Positions 24,196 through 37,500 of a stretch of 64,000 nucleotides of DNA are shown piece after piece (the stretch's first letter is position 1; each line of letters begins with the position of its first letter). The notes beneath the pieces are model-generated. The model did not search any database, was not told the origin of the DNA, and was given only the letters and a program-made list of their open reading frames with translations. The position numbers and the translations under genes are program-made. The stretch lies in assembly GCF_041260155.1 (NCBI RefSeq), contig NW_027248277.1, positions 9,755,675 to 9,819,674 of the forward strand, given 5' to 3'. The DNA is from Ptychodera flava. Its lineage: Eukaryota; Hemichordata; Enteropneusta; Ptychoderidae.

Positions 24196-26825
24196 CCTCA
24201 CAAGTGAATGCGTGTACGTAGCGTCCAACCAATTTATTGAAAATTGAAAATTGAAATCACCTTCATAATGCAATTTTCATTTGGATGAAATAACAACCAA
24301 TTTTTAATATTCGTTTTTCAGACAAAATTTTTATTTTACCGATTTTTTGATACGGTTTTCGCGGCCAATCAATTCCCAAAAATATTAAACAGCCTTTTGG
24401 CATAGAAAGCAACATTTGAAATGTTTCAAATCATTTTATCTTCGTTGAAAAAAAACGATTGACGGCCCGTTTTAAATAAAGTTTCTGCAATTTCATTATT
24501 AATGAAACATAATTCTGTTTCGCCTTCTTTATATTTTGAATCCGAAAAGCAATTTTCAGTAAACACAAATTAAGCTTTAATCAATTAATTCTGTTTCATT
24601 CATAAGATTTGAAGACACAAGTTCGGGTTTACTTTTATTGAACGTTCCTTGTTTCATATTTTGATTTTAATTCATTTTTTAAAATGATGTTGCCATTCTC
24701 AACAAAGCATAAAATAATTTCAAGTCGTCAACTTTATTCTATCTTAACATAACAAAAATGAATTTCTTCCGATTTTTGTAAAATTTAAAATATAGGATAA
24801 TTTTGACATTTGAAGGAGAACAAAAATGATGAGAATCGAAACTCGTTAATACTAAATCATGTACAGCTAAGTTAAAATGAATTCGCTGTTCATTTTGTTA
24901 CTTGCGAAAATTGAAAATTGAAAATGGTAAGTTTCAACCATTTTCATTTTTTGAAAATGGTCGAAAAACGACTTACATGTTATTTCAATTTCTTTGCTGT
25001 TCCTGGCCCTCTACCGGCCAGTGGGCGAGAAGCGATGCGTGCGAGATTTCCGGCTTCCGTCAAGGCAAGAACTGCGGTAAATTTAAAATAGAGATGTCTT
25101 CCTTAGTCTCTGAAGAGTTTATGCGGCAAGTGGTTGTTTTTCAAGGTTAAACACACCGCGAGATAGCATGTACTTTGAAAGACTTGTTTCCTGATCACAA
25201 TCTGTCGGGATTAAGCGAGAGATCAGTGCTCAGATTTTGTGAAATACATGAAATTAAGCGACGCCACACGCCGAACAATGACCAATGATTAGTACAACAT
25301 TTACTGTTAACATAACGAGCACTAGCAACGCTCAAAATATGCCCTAAAACAAAAATTCTTATTTATAAGCGTCCAGAAACTCGGTCGATGCTGGGTCATG
25401 TTAATTATAATATGACACCACACACCGGATCGCTCGCTATAGTCTGTCAATAGAGTGGCTAACTCTCTGAGCTCTCTCAATAACGAATCTGGCTTCTCCT
25501 CCTCGAGGACGAAGATGACTTCATCACACAACCAAGCGGGGGGGATACAAAACAAGAGAGCGACTGATGAAGGAACCCCATTTTTGGTTCCGAAACACCG
25601 TTAAGACGAATCACTCAATCAACAAACCGGTTTACCGGGGACCCAGATCACATGACTAGGGTCAAAGCACTATCGATTCACCGGTGTCTCGACAAAGTAA
25701 ATGCAATGATCCTTTTATTCACCACATCGTAATACTAAACAATCTTGGTAGAGCCGATGTGTGGAGTAGTCCTACGAGTATGGCGAGAGTGTCCGGCTTT
25801 GGCTACGCCGTGGGAGGCATTGTAGCCAAAGCCGGACACTCTCGCCATACTCGTAGGGCTAATTTGTGGAGTTGCCCTCAATTTCCTTTATATCGTCTTC
25901 GGTGGCCAGTCTTCCGCAGCACATGCAGTAAGCGCGGGAACAAGTATGCGTTGCGGAAACCGGAAGTCTCGTACGCATTGATGCTGCTCACCCACTGGCC
26001 GGTAGAGGGCCGGGAACATCAATTCAAATGAGTTGTCTTTCGACCATTTTCAAAAAAATGAAAAAGGTTGAAACTTACAATTTTCAATTTTCAATTTCTA
26101 ATTTTCGCACGCACCAAAGTAAAATTGCAAATTCCTCTTAAATCGGTAAGACATGATTTTATTTCAAAGAGTTTCCGTTCTCTTCATTTTGTTCTTCATC
26201 AAATACGTACAATGTCCCGTAATAAATTTTACGAATCTTGAAAATAGTACTATTTTTTTTATTTTAAGATTAGGTAATATTTTGATACTGGTAATGATTT
26301 TTTTTGTTTTGTTGAAAATGAAAACATCATTTTAGGATACAAATTATAATATGAAAACAGAAACTGTCCTTAAAAATAATCCAGAACACGTGATTTTGAA
26401 ATTTAAGAAATAAAATAGAATTAATAGATTAAATTTCATTTTGTTTTCACTGATAATTGCATTTCGGATTCAAAATATGAACAAGGCGAAACAGAGTTAT
26501 GTTTCATTAATAACCAAATAATAGAAGCTTTATTAAAATTGGTCTGTCAATTGGTATTTTCAATTAAGATGAATATGAAAAATAAAATTCTATTTCAATC
26601 ATTTAAATAACGCTTTTTGTGCTAGAATACATTTTAATATTTTTGAGAAATGATTGGCCGCGAAAACCGTGCCAAAAAATCGGTAAAATAAAAATTTTGT
26701 CTGAAAAAACGAATATTAAAAATTGGTTGTTATTTCATTCAAATGAAAATAGCATTTTGGAGGTGATTTCAATTTTCAATTTTCAATAAATTGGTTGGAC
26801 GCCACGTACACGCATTCAAGTGGCA
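24196..26825. mobile_element. Foldback element with arms of about 0.85 kb
   Basis: The left arm (about 24196-25050) recurs in inverse orientation at about 25950-26825. Clear matches include the outer GAATGCGTGTACG, TTGAAAATTGAAAATTGAAAT, the GACAAAATTTTTATTTTACC stretch, CGCGGCCAATCA, and the inner GGCCCTCTACCGGCCAGTGGG. The centre (about 0.9 kb) is single-copy apart from a nested palindrome. No transposase-like ORF is visible; ORFs within it are short. Ends are estimated to within about 10 bases and no target duplication was identified. Confidence 0.85.
25771..25857. repeat. Perfect 36-bp palindrome nested in the foldback centre
   Basis: Left arm 25771-25806 starts CCTACGAGTATGGCGAG. A 15-base spacer follows, and the right arm 25822-25857 is an exact reverse complement. 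It is GC-richer than its surroundings. It may be a nested insertion or a recent gene-conversion product. Confidence 0.95.
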
Positions 26826-27654
26826 TATTAAAGAGGACTTGTAAAAGTGTGAGAGTCTGAGTGAATGTCCCATTCCACCTCATGACATACTGTATGCGTG
26901 TATCAAACACAAATTAGACGTCTTGATACCGTCTGCAGAGATACATTGACCCAACGGTAAGGAAGGGTCAGAAAATATGGAGAATCAAATTTCTGTGTTT
27001 TGCAGATATGAACGTCAAAATGGTTTATTTTACTGTAACGACTGTTTTATCGATGCTGGCATGTACGAATCGAAGTTAACGTGATTACACAACAGCGCCC
27101 TCTGTAGTCTCAAGCAAACATTCAAAAACGTTCTGGTGAACTTATGGTCTCCCCTTTTGTCACCCTGTATTATAAAACTTTTAGACGATAATGGCATTCT
27201 ATTACCACGCCTGGTGTCGGCATATTATTTCATTAATCCCAAAAATATTGAAATACGGGTTCAATATTTCAGCAGTATCTTTGTCACTTTGCATTTTTTC
27301 TAAAGTAATTCTGCACAACTGCCTTGGCAAAATAACAATGTGTCTGTTTCAAATATCCCACCTATACTTATTTAAAAGCCCTACGACTCTACCCTTCCCC
27401 CTCCCACATTATCAAAAAATCACGCATGGTTTTGCCAAAGGTTGCTTTTTTGATGGATCACACCTAATATCAAAATAAAAAAATTAAAGAGTTGCCGATC
27501 GACCGACCCTCTTTGGTGAGGGCGTGTTAACGGATACAAAATATTCTAATGCATCTGCACAGTTGTATAATGATAGCGAATACATTATCCTCTCGGAAAG
27601 TCGTGCTATCTACAGCTCAGTGTTACACAAAACAACCCCTTGCCCCTTGCTCCT

Positions 27655-28240
27655 CTGGACTAGTCTGGTTCCCTTGCCCATTTCTTCCGCTGGCTGTAAT
27701 GCTAACGAAAATTGGATCAGGTATGGACAGTCAGAATTTTGACAGCATATTAATGAGCCCAGTCACCTGACAAACTCAAGTGATCAGCACATCTGTATGC
27801 TGGTAATGCTGGAAATTTGATGACGAAACATCGAACGTTGAAGTTGTTTGCACAGCTTCACTTTTAAGTCTCCGACTCTGCTCTTCTACGATGGTATTAA
27901 GTAGGGAAATGACGATTACCGGCTATGGTGTTTTTTTCTCAGACGTGACCTGGTGACTACGGTGACCTTGCATGGAAATGACTCAAAAAAAGATTTTTCG
28001 TTTTTCATTCAATGTCGACATAGCATGCTTGGTTCTCAAAACTGTGGAGGTAAAATTACTCCATGGGCAAACGAAATCTAAATTCGAAGGTAGCTCAAAG
28101 TTGGAAATAAATTCAATGCAATGACTGCACTCGTACTATTGACCAATGACAGCCATGCTTACATAGCCCGTACCTGACCCTATTTTCGTTAGCAGCGCAG
28201 CCAGCGGTAGAAATGGGACATGAAACCAGACTACTTCTGG
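27655..28240. mobile_element. MITE with inverted repeats of about 75 bp
   Basis: The left end (CTGGACTAGTCTGGTT, CCCATTTCTTCCGCTGGCTG, CTAACGAAAATTGG) recurs in inverse at 28155-28240. A third, shorter inverse copy (CCATTCTGCCGCTGGCTGCG, 28251-28270) lies just outside and can pair with the right end. No ORF. Family unknown. Confidence 0.7.
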
Positions 28241-28299
28241 ACAACTACTCCATTCTGCCGCTGGCTGCGCTGTGCCCATGACGTTTCTGCCGCAATCGC

Positions 28300-31200
28300 C
28301 GTTCGTTTGTAGGTTGTAGTGTTACAGTGCTTGTTGTCCTTCTGGTATATTTTGCTTGCTGTTGTCGGCCATCTCACGTTTTAGAATGTCGTCATGTTAT
28401 TGCAATGGTCTTTCTAAGCTCAGCTATGGAGTCACATTTTAGGTTACTAGCTGTCAGTGTCGACGCCATATCGAAAATCGAGATTTTAGAATGTTTTTGA
28501 CAGTTACGTGACACGTACACGAACAAGATTTTTCCTGACTTTTGCACAGTAAAAAAACTTCATCATTATAAACTTTTACATCACATTGTACTGTGATATA
28601 AGTATTATCAATCGGCCAAAATACATGCTGCGGGGCCTGCAGATTTTTCTTACGGTATTTGCTGACTGGCTTTCGATCGGCTGTTACTGTTTAAAAAATG
28701 TTGATGAATTTTAGACACGTTGGAACTGATTTTGTAATTTTTGCTTGGCAGAACAATGTGTTTTTCATTTATATTTATTAATAGAAACTAATTTAGTTAA
28801 AATTAAGTGAATTCGAATTTTAGTGGAAATTATCCCACGTGTTGATAACCGATATTTGTCTATTGAAACGCGCCTTTCAACAGCCAGATTCTTTCTACCG
28901 ACGGGTTAGTGTCAATGGACACTATGTGTAATTTAACCCTGGGACATGTTTAAATTTGGTGCTATCGCAACAGCAACACTTGGGAAATCTACTAACATCG
29001 AGAGGGTAGAGATAAGAGGGCAGAGAGGGGTTGGGTATTAATCAGACATTGTTAATATTGGCCTTGAAACTTACGATATGTCTCGCTGAAGCTTACAGTA
29101 TTGTGCCTGTTGACGAAGTGAGCTCTCCCTTCGGCAGTGTGTGCAGGCCCAGTGATCGCGACAAAATATCAAGAGAAGTTTATCTCAATGTTTACGTAGC
29201 GATGTGCAGTGGAGATACGATAGTGAAAAAATTTCCCACTTGGGCCAGAGGAAAAAACCTTGTTCATCGGATTTTGGACCAAGGTTCAGGAGCGGCGAGC
29301 GAATTTTTTTATTTTTTATTTTTTTGCTGGCGATCAAATTAATAGTGATGGTGACAAATGTAGAAATTTCTGCCCAAATTGACCAAGTTTGTGTCGTGAT
29401 TTGCAAAATTCAGACGTCGCAACAACGTGTTGATAGAGCTCAGTTCAAACACGTCGAAAGTCTCATTCAGAATATCACATACCCGCGAAAACTCGACGAA
29501 GTGTAGGGCGCCACCATCGGCGGTAAGGAAGTAGTTGCAAATGCAGAAGTATGCCTTTGCCGAGATCAAAAAAAAATTCCAAATCAGCAAAGTAGAGCGG
29601 CGACTCCGAATAACAATTTTTTTTTCTTTCTGGTCTTATAACAAAACTCCCTTTTGTTTCAAAAATGTCAAATTCAACCAAGAGATGTCCAGGGTAAAAT
29701 TCACATCGACGTCTGTGAAATGCCCTTATCTGACCCTGAGTGCTGAAGAGACTGTTTGTTTTGCGGCTCCGGCCGGTAATGCCAATTCACGGCGACAGCA
29801 GTGTGAGCTTGAGGAATGTTATTTGTCTGGAGTATGGCAGAGTATTAAGGTTATCTCTACTATACCCGATTATGACCTCGGTTAACAAAGTTTCTCAAAG
29901 TTTCGTCAATACATCTTTCAACTTTTTCTTATACTTTTGATGTCTATTTGTAGGGCAAATTTGATGTAAAGCTTCTCTTGTAGCAGTATAAAGCTTGAAG
30001 TGTGAATGTACCACCCGACTGTGTTCTTCGTGTATTAAAATTATGATACTAAGATTTAGAAATAATACAGCATGTATTTGATAGTTGTTCTGCAAATGGA
30101 ATGCAGGTTGCAAGACTGGCGTTCTCCATCAATGAAGTCATCCAAACCTGTAGTGGTAGTTCAATCGTACAACTGTTCTGTTCAATGTTCACTGTTTCCT
30201 TCGTCTGCGCAAAATTTTGTTGGTGGATTTATATTGTTGTGTGACGGGAAGAGCACATGAGTTAAATTTGAATTTTTTAGTGAAAAAGTTCACATGTTAA
30301 GTGTCTCTGTCAGAATGGCGCACAAACACACTCTATTTATCTCATTGACATTGAAATATTTGTCAGGTATTATCTCTGAGTATAGAGTAGCGGTGGAGAC
30401 ATTGAACTGAGCAAACAGACGACGATTTGTTTAGACTGTCACATCGAGACAGCTCTGAGTGTTATTAAATATGAGATTCGTGACAATGTTATTAGCACTG
30501 TAGTATCTGGATGATAATCCTGACAAACATACCGTTCCAATATATCACTCTGCATTATAAGTGATAACACAATAAATTAGGGATTAAACACACGGATAGC
30601 ACTGACTGAAATCCTTCAGGGTTCTGATTATGAGCAAGCATTATTTTCTGTTTTAAAAGGTGACCTATGCAGCAATGTGCTCCCCTAAGATTTTTTAAAA
30701 GATAAAGGTAAAAAGCAATCACGTCAGGAGAAGTGGACATCAATGGCGAACATATGTTGTCATATGTTAAGTGAGAAAAATAATCGCTTCAAAAGTATTA
30801 TTTATTAAGCGGAAAGTTGTGATATTGTATATATGTTACCTAGTCTTTGAAGGTGAAAACGTGTGTTGTAGTTTTGACCTCCTCTCCCCACCGTTGCCAA
30901 GATCTATTGGTTCATCCCTTATTCATCCTGAAGCTGTTTGAATTCTTCACTTCAGAGTCGACATCAAACCCGTATGTGATTGACATGGATTTTATCAAGG
31001 AGCAACGAGAAGCAAAGAAAAGATTTTGGAAAGAACCCCTGAAAGAAAAAAGCAAAGACAGGAGGACAGACAGATAGAGACAATAATAAACAAGGAGACT
31101 GGGACAGAAACAGATAGACACAGAGAGATTAAGCACAGAGACGGACATATACAGAGAGAAAGAGTAGAGTCGGAGAGACTGACATATACAGATATAGACA

Positions 31201-31600
31201 GACAGACATGGTGAGAGAGACGCAGTCAGACAGATGGCGGCAGTGAGATTACAGTTCAGTTTTTTACTTTGTTGGCTAGAATCTTGCCTAGAGGTCTAAA
31301 ATCACCAGTTTTGCCGTTTTTGAATCTTTAATCTTCACATATCAGGCTTATCACGTTCGAGCATGTTTTTTAAAACATTGACTGTATTGTGTATTTGCCA
31401 TGGAGTTTCAAGAGAACCCTTTGTCATAGTGATGTCGCGGGTATCTATGCAAACACAAAACAACATTTTATTTATGAATGACATATCGGGTGATATTTAA
31501 TCCACCGATGAATAAAACCAAATTAATATCTGACTTGAAGCAAATTGATTGCTTACGGCTCTTGACCAAGCGTCATGCGCGAACAAGCCCCAATAAACAA
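28300..31600. other. No supported gene
   Basis: Short ORFs only, including overlapping ones on both strands at 29.0-29.9 kb without splice or domain support. A degenerate GACAGA/GATAGA-rich stretch lies at about 31060-31240. Confidence 0.5.
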
Positions 31601-31641
31601 CAGGTATCCATGGCACCAACCAATCAAATCTTGCGCTCTGT

Positions 31642-31677
31642 TATAAATGCTGGAAACAGAGATACAGCATTTCAGTT
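31642..31677 (+). promoter_or_regulatory. TATA box and initiator of gene C
   Basis: TATAAA at 31642-31647 precedes TCAGTT at 31672-31677 by 30 bases, nearly the gene A arrangement. CCAATC lies about 20 bases upstream of the TATA box. The ATG follows at 31704. Confidence 0.65.
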
Positions 31678-31703
31678 CACTCATGCAGGGAACTGGTGTG
31701 AAG

Positions 31704-34700
31704 ATGGGACGGTAAGCATGTTTAACCGTAGAACTATGCCGACATTTTACTGGTAGGAGTGAAGACAGCCCGACTGTGTGCTGATATCAGGAGCTATCTT
31801 TTTCTTATATCCAATGGCATTGGTGTCAAGGTAGAATGCGCCTTAGGGACAGATATGCGGACTCTCAAACTTTTAGCAATATTGTTTGGCCCACCACTTG
31901 TGGGGACTCATTTTGAAGCTTCTGTAGTAAAGAAACTCTTCACCGGCTTAGTTTTGTGACAAAAATGGGAATTTTATTTCCCCATAGAGATAACACAGGG
32001 ATGGCGAACATCTTGAATTTCAAATACCGTAAATATTGGGTATTTTTTCCCGATGTCAAATTTTTTCAAATGACCCCCATTATTATTCTCGATTTTGATA
32101 GTGAATGGTTGAAAGTTTGCTGGAGACAAGTTTGAGCAAAGGTTTAAGTCTTTCATTTTCGAGGTGCAAACTACCTTAAATTGGCGTTTTAAAATTAATT
32201 TTTGATAGATCTTTATCACTTTCTTTGGTGCTAATGTTTGTCTGATTTTGTTTAACATTGGCGTCGGCGACGTCTTCCTTCCAGATTTAGCAGTATCCGT
32301 TTGGCAATTGTTTTATCGGTATTGTGCTGTGCCGTGCATTGGAGCCATGGAACGGGTGAGTAAGCCGTCGATTTGCATGACAAATATGATCACATACTGG
32401 CATACAATCACACAATTATCGCAAAAGTCTCAAATAGTCGTGTTGCAAAGTGGTATTACTCGACATACACACGTCTTGGTCACTTCTAGCACAGTAAACT
32501 CGACGCAAATGTGAGGGTTCGAGAAGGATGGGTCGCTAAAGTGCTAGTCCAAGTATCACTCGCTCTGAATTTCATTATTAGTCAGTCAGTATCCCACTGG
32601 TTTGAAAACCGGAATGTGTGGCATGGTACGGTCAACAAATTTACCATGCATGAACAACGCAGCGATTGAACCTGATCTTATAATATTTGTTACAATTTTC
32701 AATTCCCTAGGAACAATGTACCAGTGTCTTCATTTTTCTCACACGTTTGAAAACAGGCACATTTCCTAGAATCATTAAAATTAGGCTTCGTTCCCCTCAT
32801 TTTCTTTACTTTCATACATTTAGTTAATAAGAATTATATTTACACGTCATCAGGAACTTACCAATTGCGTGTAATTGATTTTTCAGGATATTAAAATCTA
32901 TGAGAAGAGGATTGATTGATTGATCAAACGTTCTTTTTATTTTCAGATATCGTAATAGACAGTTATGAAATAACTGATCCGGCTGATCCCGCTTCTGATG
33001 TAACATACAACAGAGCCACGGACACTTCCTTAGTCTTCACTGTCACGGTCAGTTCGGCCCTTACGGGTGGAGATGTGGAAGGATTGATGTGTACTTTGCG
33101 GCAGCAGATAACTCAGTGATTGGAACAGCGAAAGCAGCGGGGGGTAGTGCTCCTACCGATTTAAATCCTACGCCAGTTACTGGCGGTGCTAGTGATGTCG
33201 ATCTCACAGGGAATACGGTAGAGCTTATATTCGACAGTGAAGAAGATTGTACAGCTGCAACACAACTATGTGTACAAATCAAGGTGATGTGGATACAACG
33301 AACGACAACGACGTACACTGTTTGAATTTAGGAACAAGTCCTGGTGAGGTCGGGGGCAAAGACTGTTCAGGTAATCTTTTCAACAAGCATACGCGTTAAG
33401 GGAGCGTTCATTTATTATGGCCGGGGGTGGGCCGGCAAATTCTTCCTGCGCATCAGTCAAAATAAGTGAACCCCCCTACCCATTGTACCAAAAATTGATG
33501 ACCCCCCCCTTTCAAGATGACAAAATTTCATGACCCCCCCCCCCTTGCTTGAGTAAAGCTGCACACACAAACACCTCGGGGTATGGAGCAATAGAATCCC
33601 CCAAAAAGAGCTTAGATTTTTTCAAATGACCTTTCTTACAAAACTCAAAAGGTGTTAATTCTCAGATTTCCCCTTCTGACTTGCTATAATTTTGAAATTA
33701 CCCCTCAAAGGGGTTGGACAGAAATTACTGGTTGATCGCAATATTTTTGCGCAAGCGTGTGTGTACAAAATTTTGATATTTGGATTTAATTAAAAATCAG
33801 CTGTTGATAATGTTGATTCACCATACATGGTATACATATATTTTCTCATACATGTATGAGAAATCTATGTAATACTTTTTCAATGCAAAACTATATCTAT
33901 GCATTTATAGATATTTGATAATTTACATAAATGTACTTAAATGAAATAGGGTTGTTACAACTGGCCAAAAGTTTGACCTTAGAATTTCACCAAAAGTGTT
34001 CATCCACTATACATGGGAGTCATGATAAAATAATCTATAATTTTTTTTCCAATGAAAAACTTGGTATACTTGTGCATATACAGATGTTCAATAATTAACA
34101 TAATTGTACTTGATTAGAATATGATGGTTAAAGATGCATATTATGTGTACAAGAAATCTGATTATGGAATTTCACTGAAAATGTTCATCCACTATACATG
34201 GGAGTCTATGAGTAAAGTATGAATAATTTTTTTCCAATACAAAAATAGGTAAACCCATGTATTTATGTACTCTTGATTATTGATATCAATGTACTTGATT
34301 AGATTAGGGTGGTAACAAATGGATGTTTTCGCCAGAAATTGGATTTTGGAATTTTACCAAAATGTAGATTCACTGTACATGGGAGTCTATGAGGAAATGA
34401 ATAATTGTTTTCCAATACAAAACTATCAAAATCTGTGTATTTATAGACATTTGATAATTCATTTTAAAGTACTTAGTTAGCCTAGGATGGTTAAAGGTTG
34501 ATATGTGTGCAAGAAATTGGATTTTGGAATTTCACCGAAATGTTGATTCACTATACATTGGAGTCTATGAGAATACTAAGAATAATTTTTTTACAATGCT
34601 AACTAAATTAATTTGTGCTTTTATAGGTGTTTGATAATTGATACAAATGTACTTGATTCAAATAGGGTATTTAAAAGTTCAGATGTGGACAACAATTATG

Positions 34701-36899
34701 ATATTGGAATTTCACCTAAAAGTATTATTTAACTTTTCTTGGTACTAGTAGTCTCAGTACAGGTAACTGTTAAATAATTTCCCTGACAAAACTTGCTATA
34801 TCTCTAATATGTAAGTAATAGGAATTGTTCATTGCCCTCAGTGCAGTGAGCTTGATTTACAATAAGACAAACCTCAGAGTTGTCAAGTCAAGATGTTCAT
34901 GTGACAGATAATTATACTTTTGTTCAGATTTACAGGTGAATAACTTCAGAGAATGAAATCATGCAAAGAATCATTTTGAATATTTATGAACACTGACACT
35001 GCTTTTTGACGGACGGATACTTATGAAAATTAAGTGACCCCCCCTCTGAGCTGCTTGAAAAATACATACCCCCCCCCCCTTTGCAGTTTTCAAATTTGAG
35101 GTGACCCCCCCCCCTGGATTTTGCCGGCCCACCCCGGCCATAATAACTGAACGCTCCCTAACAGTAGACGACAGCAAAGTTGCATAGAGTGCTTCATACA
35201 GAATGTTAATATTGCGTTGTTGATGTATTTGTTAGAGCTTAAGATACAACCTACACCCCGATTCTGATAGATATCATGTTAGATATCATGTTCATTATCT
35301 GACACAACGAATGCATTAGCCAGTATTAATGTAGCTTTTGACATTCTAGTTCGTCGGATATATTCAATGCACACTAATATGATCATTAACGGGTTTTTTT
35401 CTGAGTCAATGGGCTTTTTAATTAAGGTTGTTCCAAGACTGGCCCAGCTTTTGGTAGAATTTCAATGTGCGCGAGTGTCGTCTGTGCAAGAAATACTACA
35501 AACTGAACGGCACGAATTCAGTCAATTTTCAATATTCGTGAGGTATGGAGACAGCACTACCTGGCTGTGGAAAAATACAGTCACGACGGCATGTCATCGT
35601 ATATTCACGACTTCATAGTCGTCAGTTAAAATTTTGCATCTTTCTTATGGTGTATGATGTTTTTAATTTATTCAATATGGGGCATGGAGTCAACAACGGT
35701 TTATCATGCCGTTGAGGTAAAATGTGCACTAGGAAAAATATTAAGACTCAAATTTATACAATTCTTTTCTGGTATATTGCTTGTAGGGTCTCATTTAAAA
35801 ACTCTTTGGGTAAGAAAAAATTCACCGTCTTAGTTTTCCGAAAATCGAATTTTTGTTTTTCCTCATAAAGTTAAAACAGGGATAGCAGCCATTTTAATTA
35901 GCAAATATCGGTGAATATTAAGTAATTTGTTTCTCACGTCCAAAACTTTGCATGGTGACCCCCTAATTCTTATTCTTGATTGGATAAGACAATGGTTTAA
36001 AGTTTCATTGAGGAAAGTTTGAGCAAAAGTTAAGTTCTTTCATTTTCATGGCAAATACTACCTTAATTTAATACAAGAAGAACTAGCGCCGAGAGTGCGG
36101 TGAACGCCGTTACCCGACATGTCTTAAACCAATGTGTTCAATTCATTTGAATAAAATTGTCTTCAAAAATCGGGGACATTTGTGAAGATCATATTAGACA
36201 AGGTTGAGATTTTGTAATCCCGACAATTATGTTGCGAACGCCTTCTATCGCGCGTCTGAAAACCACAGCAGCGAACTAGGCCCGGACGATCATTGCACAG
36301 GCCAACAATGCAGCACTCGATTACTTCTTTACAGTTTTCCTACTTTGGATTTTTTACTATTTAATTTATTTCACATTTTATTATTTATCGGACACCCCAC
36401 TATTCAGTGAGATGAAACCATCTGAAATCTCCAAAATAAGTTTGTCGATTTTGCTGTTTGTGTTGCAGATATTGCCACTACAGCAGCACCACCTGACCAA
36501 ACCAGCGCAACAGATGGCGGAACAGGAACAACAGATGCGACAACTGGTGAAAGTAAGTTTTCTATATTCAAATTTTCAAAGAAACATTCATGCGCATGAT
36601 ATTTTGAAAATTCATTTTCAAGAGATTTTTGGGTAGACTTATACTGTACGATGTCCCTTCCCGATGTAGAAATCCTATCGGTAACTTTAATGCAACGTGA
36701 TTTTATCCCAGATGAAGAATATCTCAAAAATGATATCATTTCTTTGTGGTGATTTTTGTGTGTGATTCTGTCTCCTGGCATTTGATTGAAGAGTTCAAAT
36801 TTTTACATCAAAGGTGAAAGTGGTGCTGAAGCAGCATACCTGAACTTGTCGGTGCTGATAATTCTTATCCTGGCAACGCAGACTCTGATTGGCAATTAA
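31704..36899 (+). CDS. GPI-anchored-type surface protein with one Cys module and Thr-rich stalk (gene C)
   Basis: Exons: 31704-31711 (8 nt, phase 2), 32285-32355 (signal core IRLAIVLSVLCCAVHW), 32947-33370 (module), 36469-36552 (Thr/Ala/Asp stalk, 28 residues) and 36814-36899 (ESGAEAAYLN then a hydrophobic tail ending at the stop). The internal introns are phase 1. The module is homologous to gene A exon 3: both have the phrase VYF followed by an Ala/Asp/Asn-rich stretch, C-x6-C, then an Asp/Asn-rich loop and Cys. The module exon is 424 nt and opens only if one base is missing near 33084 (T run) and one near 33277 (A run), giving about 224 residues in all. Either the assembly is wrong here or the gene is freshly broken; the intact splice sites and frame elsewhere favour the former. 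A 3'UTR intron starts about 20 nt after the stop. Further exons hidden in the repeat-filled 3.1 kb intron cannot be excluded. Confidence 0.75.
31826..32179. mobile_element. Dispersed AAGGTAG MITE, copy 1
   Basis: One of three copies of a roughly 350-bp repeat in the window (also 35712-36066 and 62549-62905). It starts near GGTAGAATGCGCC, contains CCACTTGTGGGGACTCATTT and AACACAGGGATGGCG-like text, and ends CTACCTTAA. Short inverted ends (AAGGTAG/CTACCTT) suggest a MITE. This copy lies in the first intron of gene C. Confidence 0.75.
33400..35158. mobile_element. 1.76 kb TIR element with TAA target duplication (PIF/Harbinger-like?)
   Basis: The left end GGGAGCGTTCATTTATTATG is mirrored by the right end, which reads in inverse GGGAGCGTTCAGTTATTATG; the inverted repeats extend about 40 bp through a GGCCGG-rich part. 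TAA flanks both sides (33397-33399 and 35159-35161), as for PIF/Harbinger elements with 3-bp TWA targets. There is no transposase ORF. The interior holds tandem repeats of about 180 bp. It sits in an intron of gene C. A related element is at 50438-52720. Confidence 0.85.
33830..34720. repeat. Tandem repeat of about 180 bp inside the TIR element
   Basis: CACTATACATGGGAGTC or close variants recur near 34005, 34190, 34371 and 34549, spaced 177-185 bases, each preceded by GGAATTTCAC and followed by AATAATTTTTTTCCAAT. About five units are recognisable. Confidence 0.85.
35712..36066. mobile_element. Dispersed AAGGTAG MITE, copy 2
   Basis: Diverged copy of the repeat at 31826 and 62549: it shares a GGTAAAATGTGCAC start, GGGTCTCATTT, the GGGATAGCAGCCATTTT phrase and the CTACCTTAA end. 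It lies in the same gene C intron as the TAA-flanked element. Confidence 0.6.
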
Positions 36900-37274
36900 G
36901 TTGAAACGCAGGCAACAGTGTGAGTGCTTTTATTTTGTGGCGCAGTATGGCCATTTAATCAAATGTGGAGTTTCCTGTGGCGTGTGCTCATTAACAGTTT
37001 AAACTACTATGTTTCAATCAGAAAGGAACACCTACGATCACCTTGCAGTTTTTGTCTGAATACCTCGAACCTAAACATTTACGATAAGTTGACACAAAGT
37101 AGGTCACAATTTCAGATTTTCACAAATGAGGAAAATCGACTTTTTCATTTGTTGTCTACAACAGAGAATGGTCTTCACAATAAAATAGAATACAATTCAG
37201 AGCACATGAGTAGGTGAGAAGACAGACATACTGAAAGACAGAGTGACAGACAAACAGAAAACGGGTAGACAGTA

Positions 37275-37500
37275 CAGATAGATAGATAGAAAGATAGATA
37301 GATAGATAGAAATATTGACTGATTCAGAGATCGATAGATAGAAAGATATATTGATTGATTGATTGATATGCAGATTGATAGATGGATAGATCGATCGATC
37401 GTTTTATCGATGATGTTTCTATCGTTATATATATAGATTGATTGACTGATAGGCAGGTAGGTACTAGGTAGATACATAGATAATAGATAGATAGCTAGAT
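37275..37500. repeat. Degenerate (GATA)n tract
   Basis: Imperfect GATAGATA interspersed with GATT and ATCG tetramers. It lies in the inferred 3'UTR intron of gene C. Confidence 0.9.

Noticed and set aside
25684..26031. 115-codon ORF inside the foldback element
   Set aside because: It runs through the perfect palindrome and the inner arm; its openness is explained by the repeat structure and it resembles no protein.
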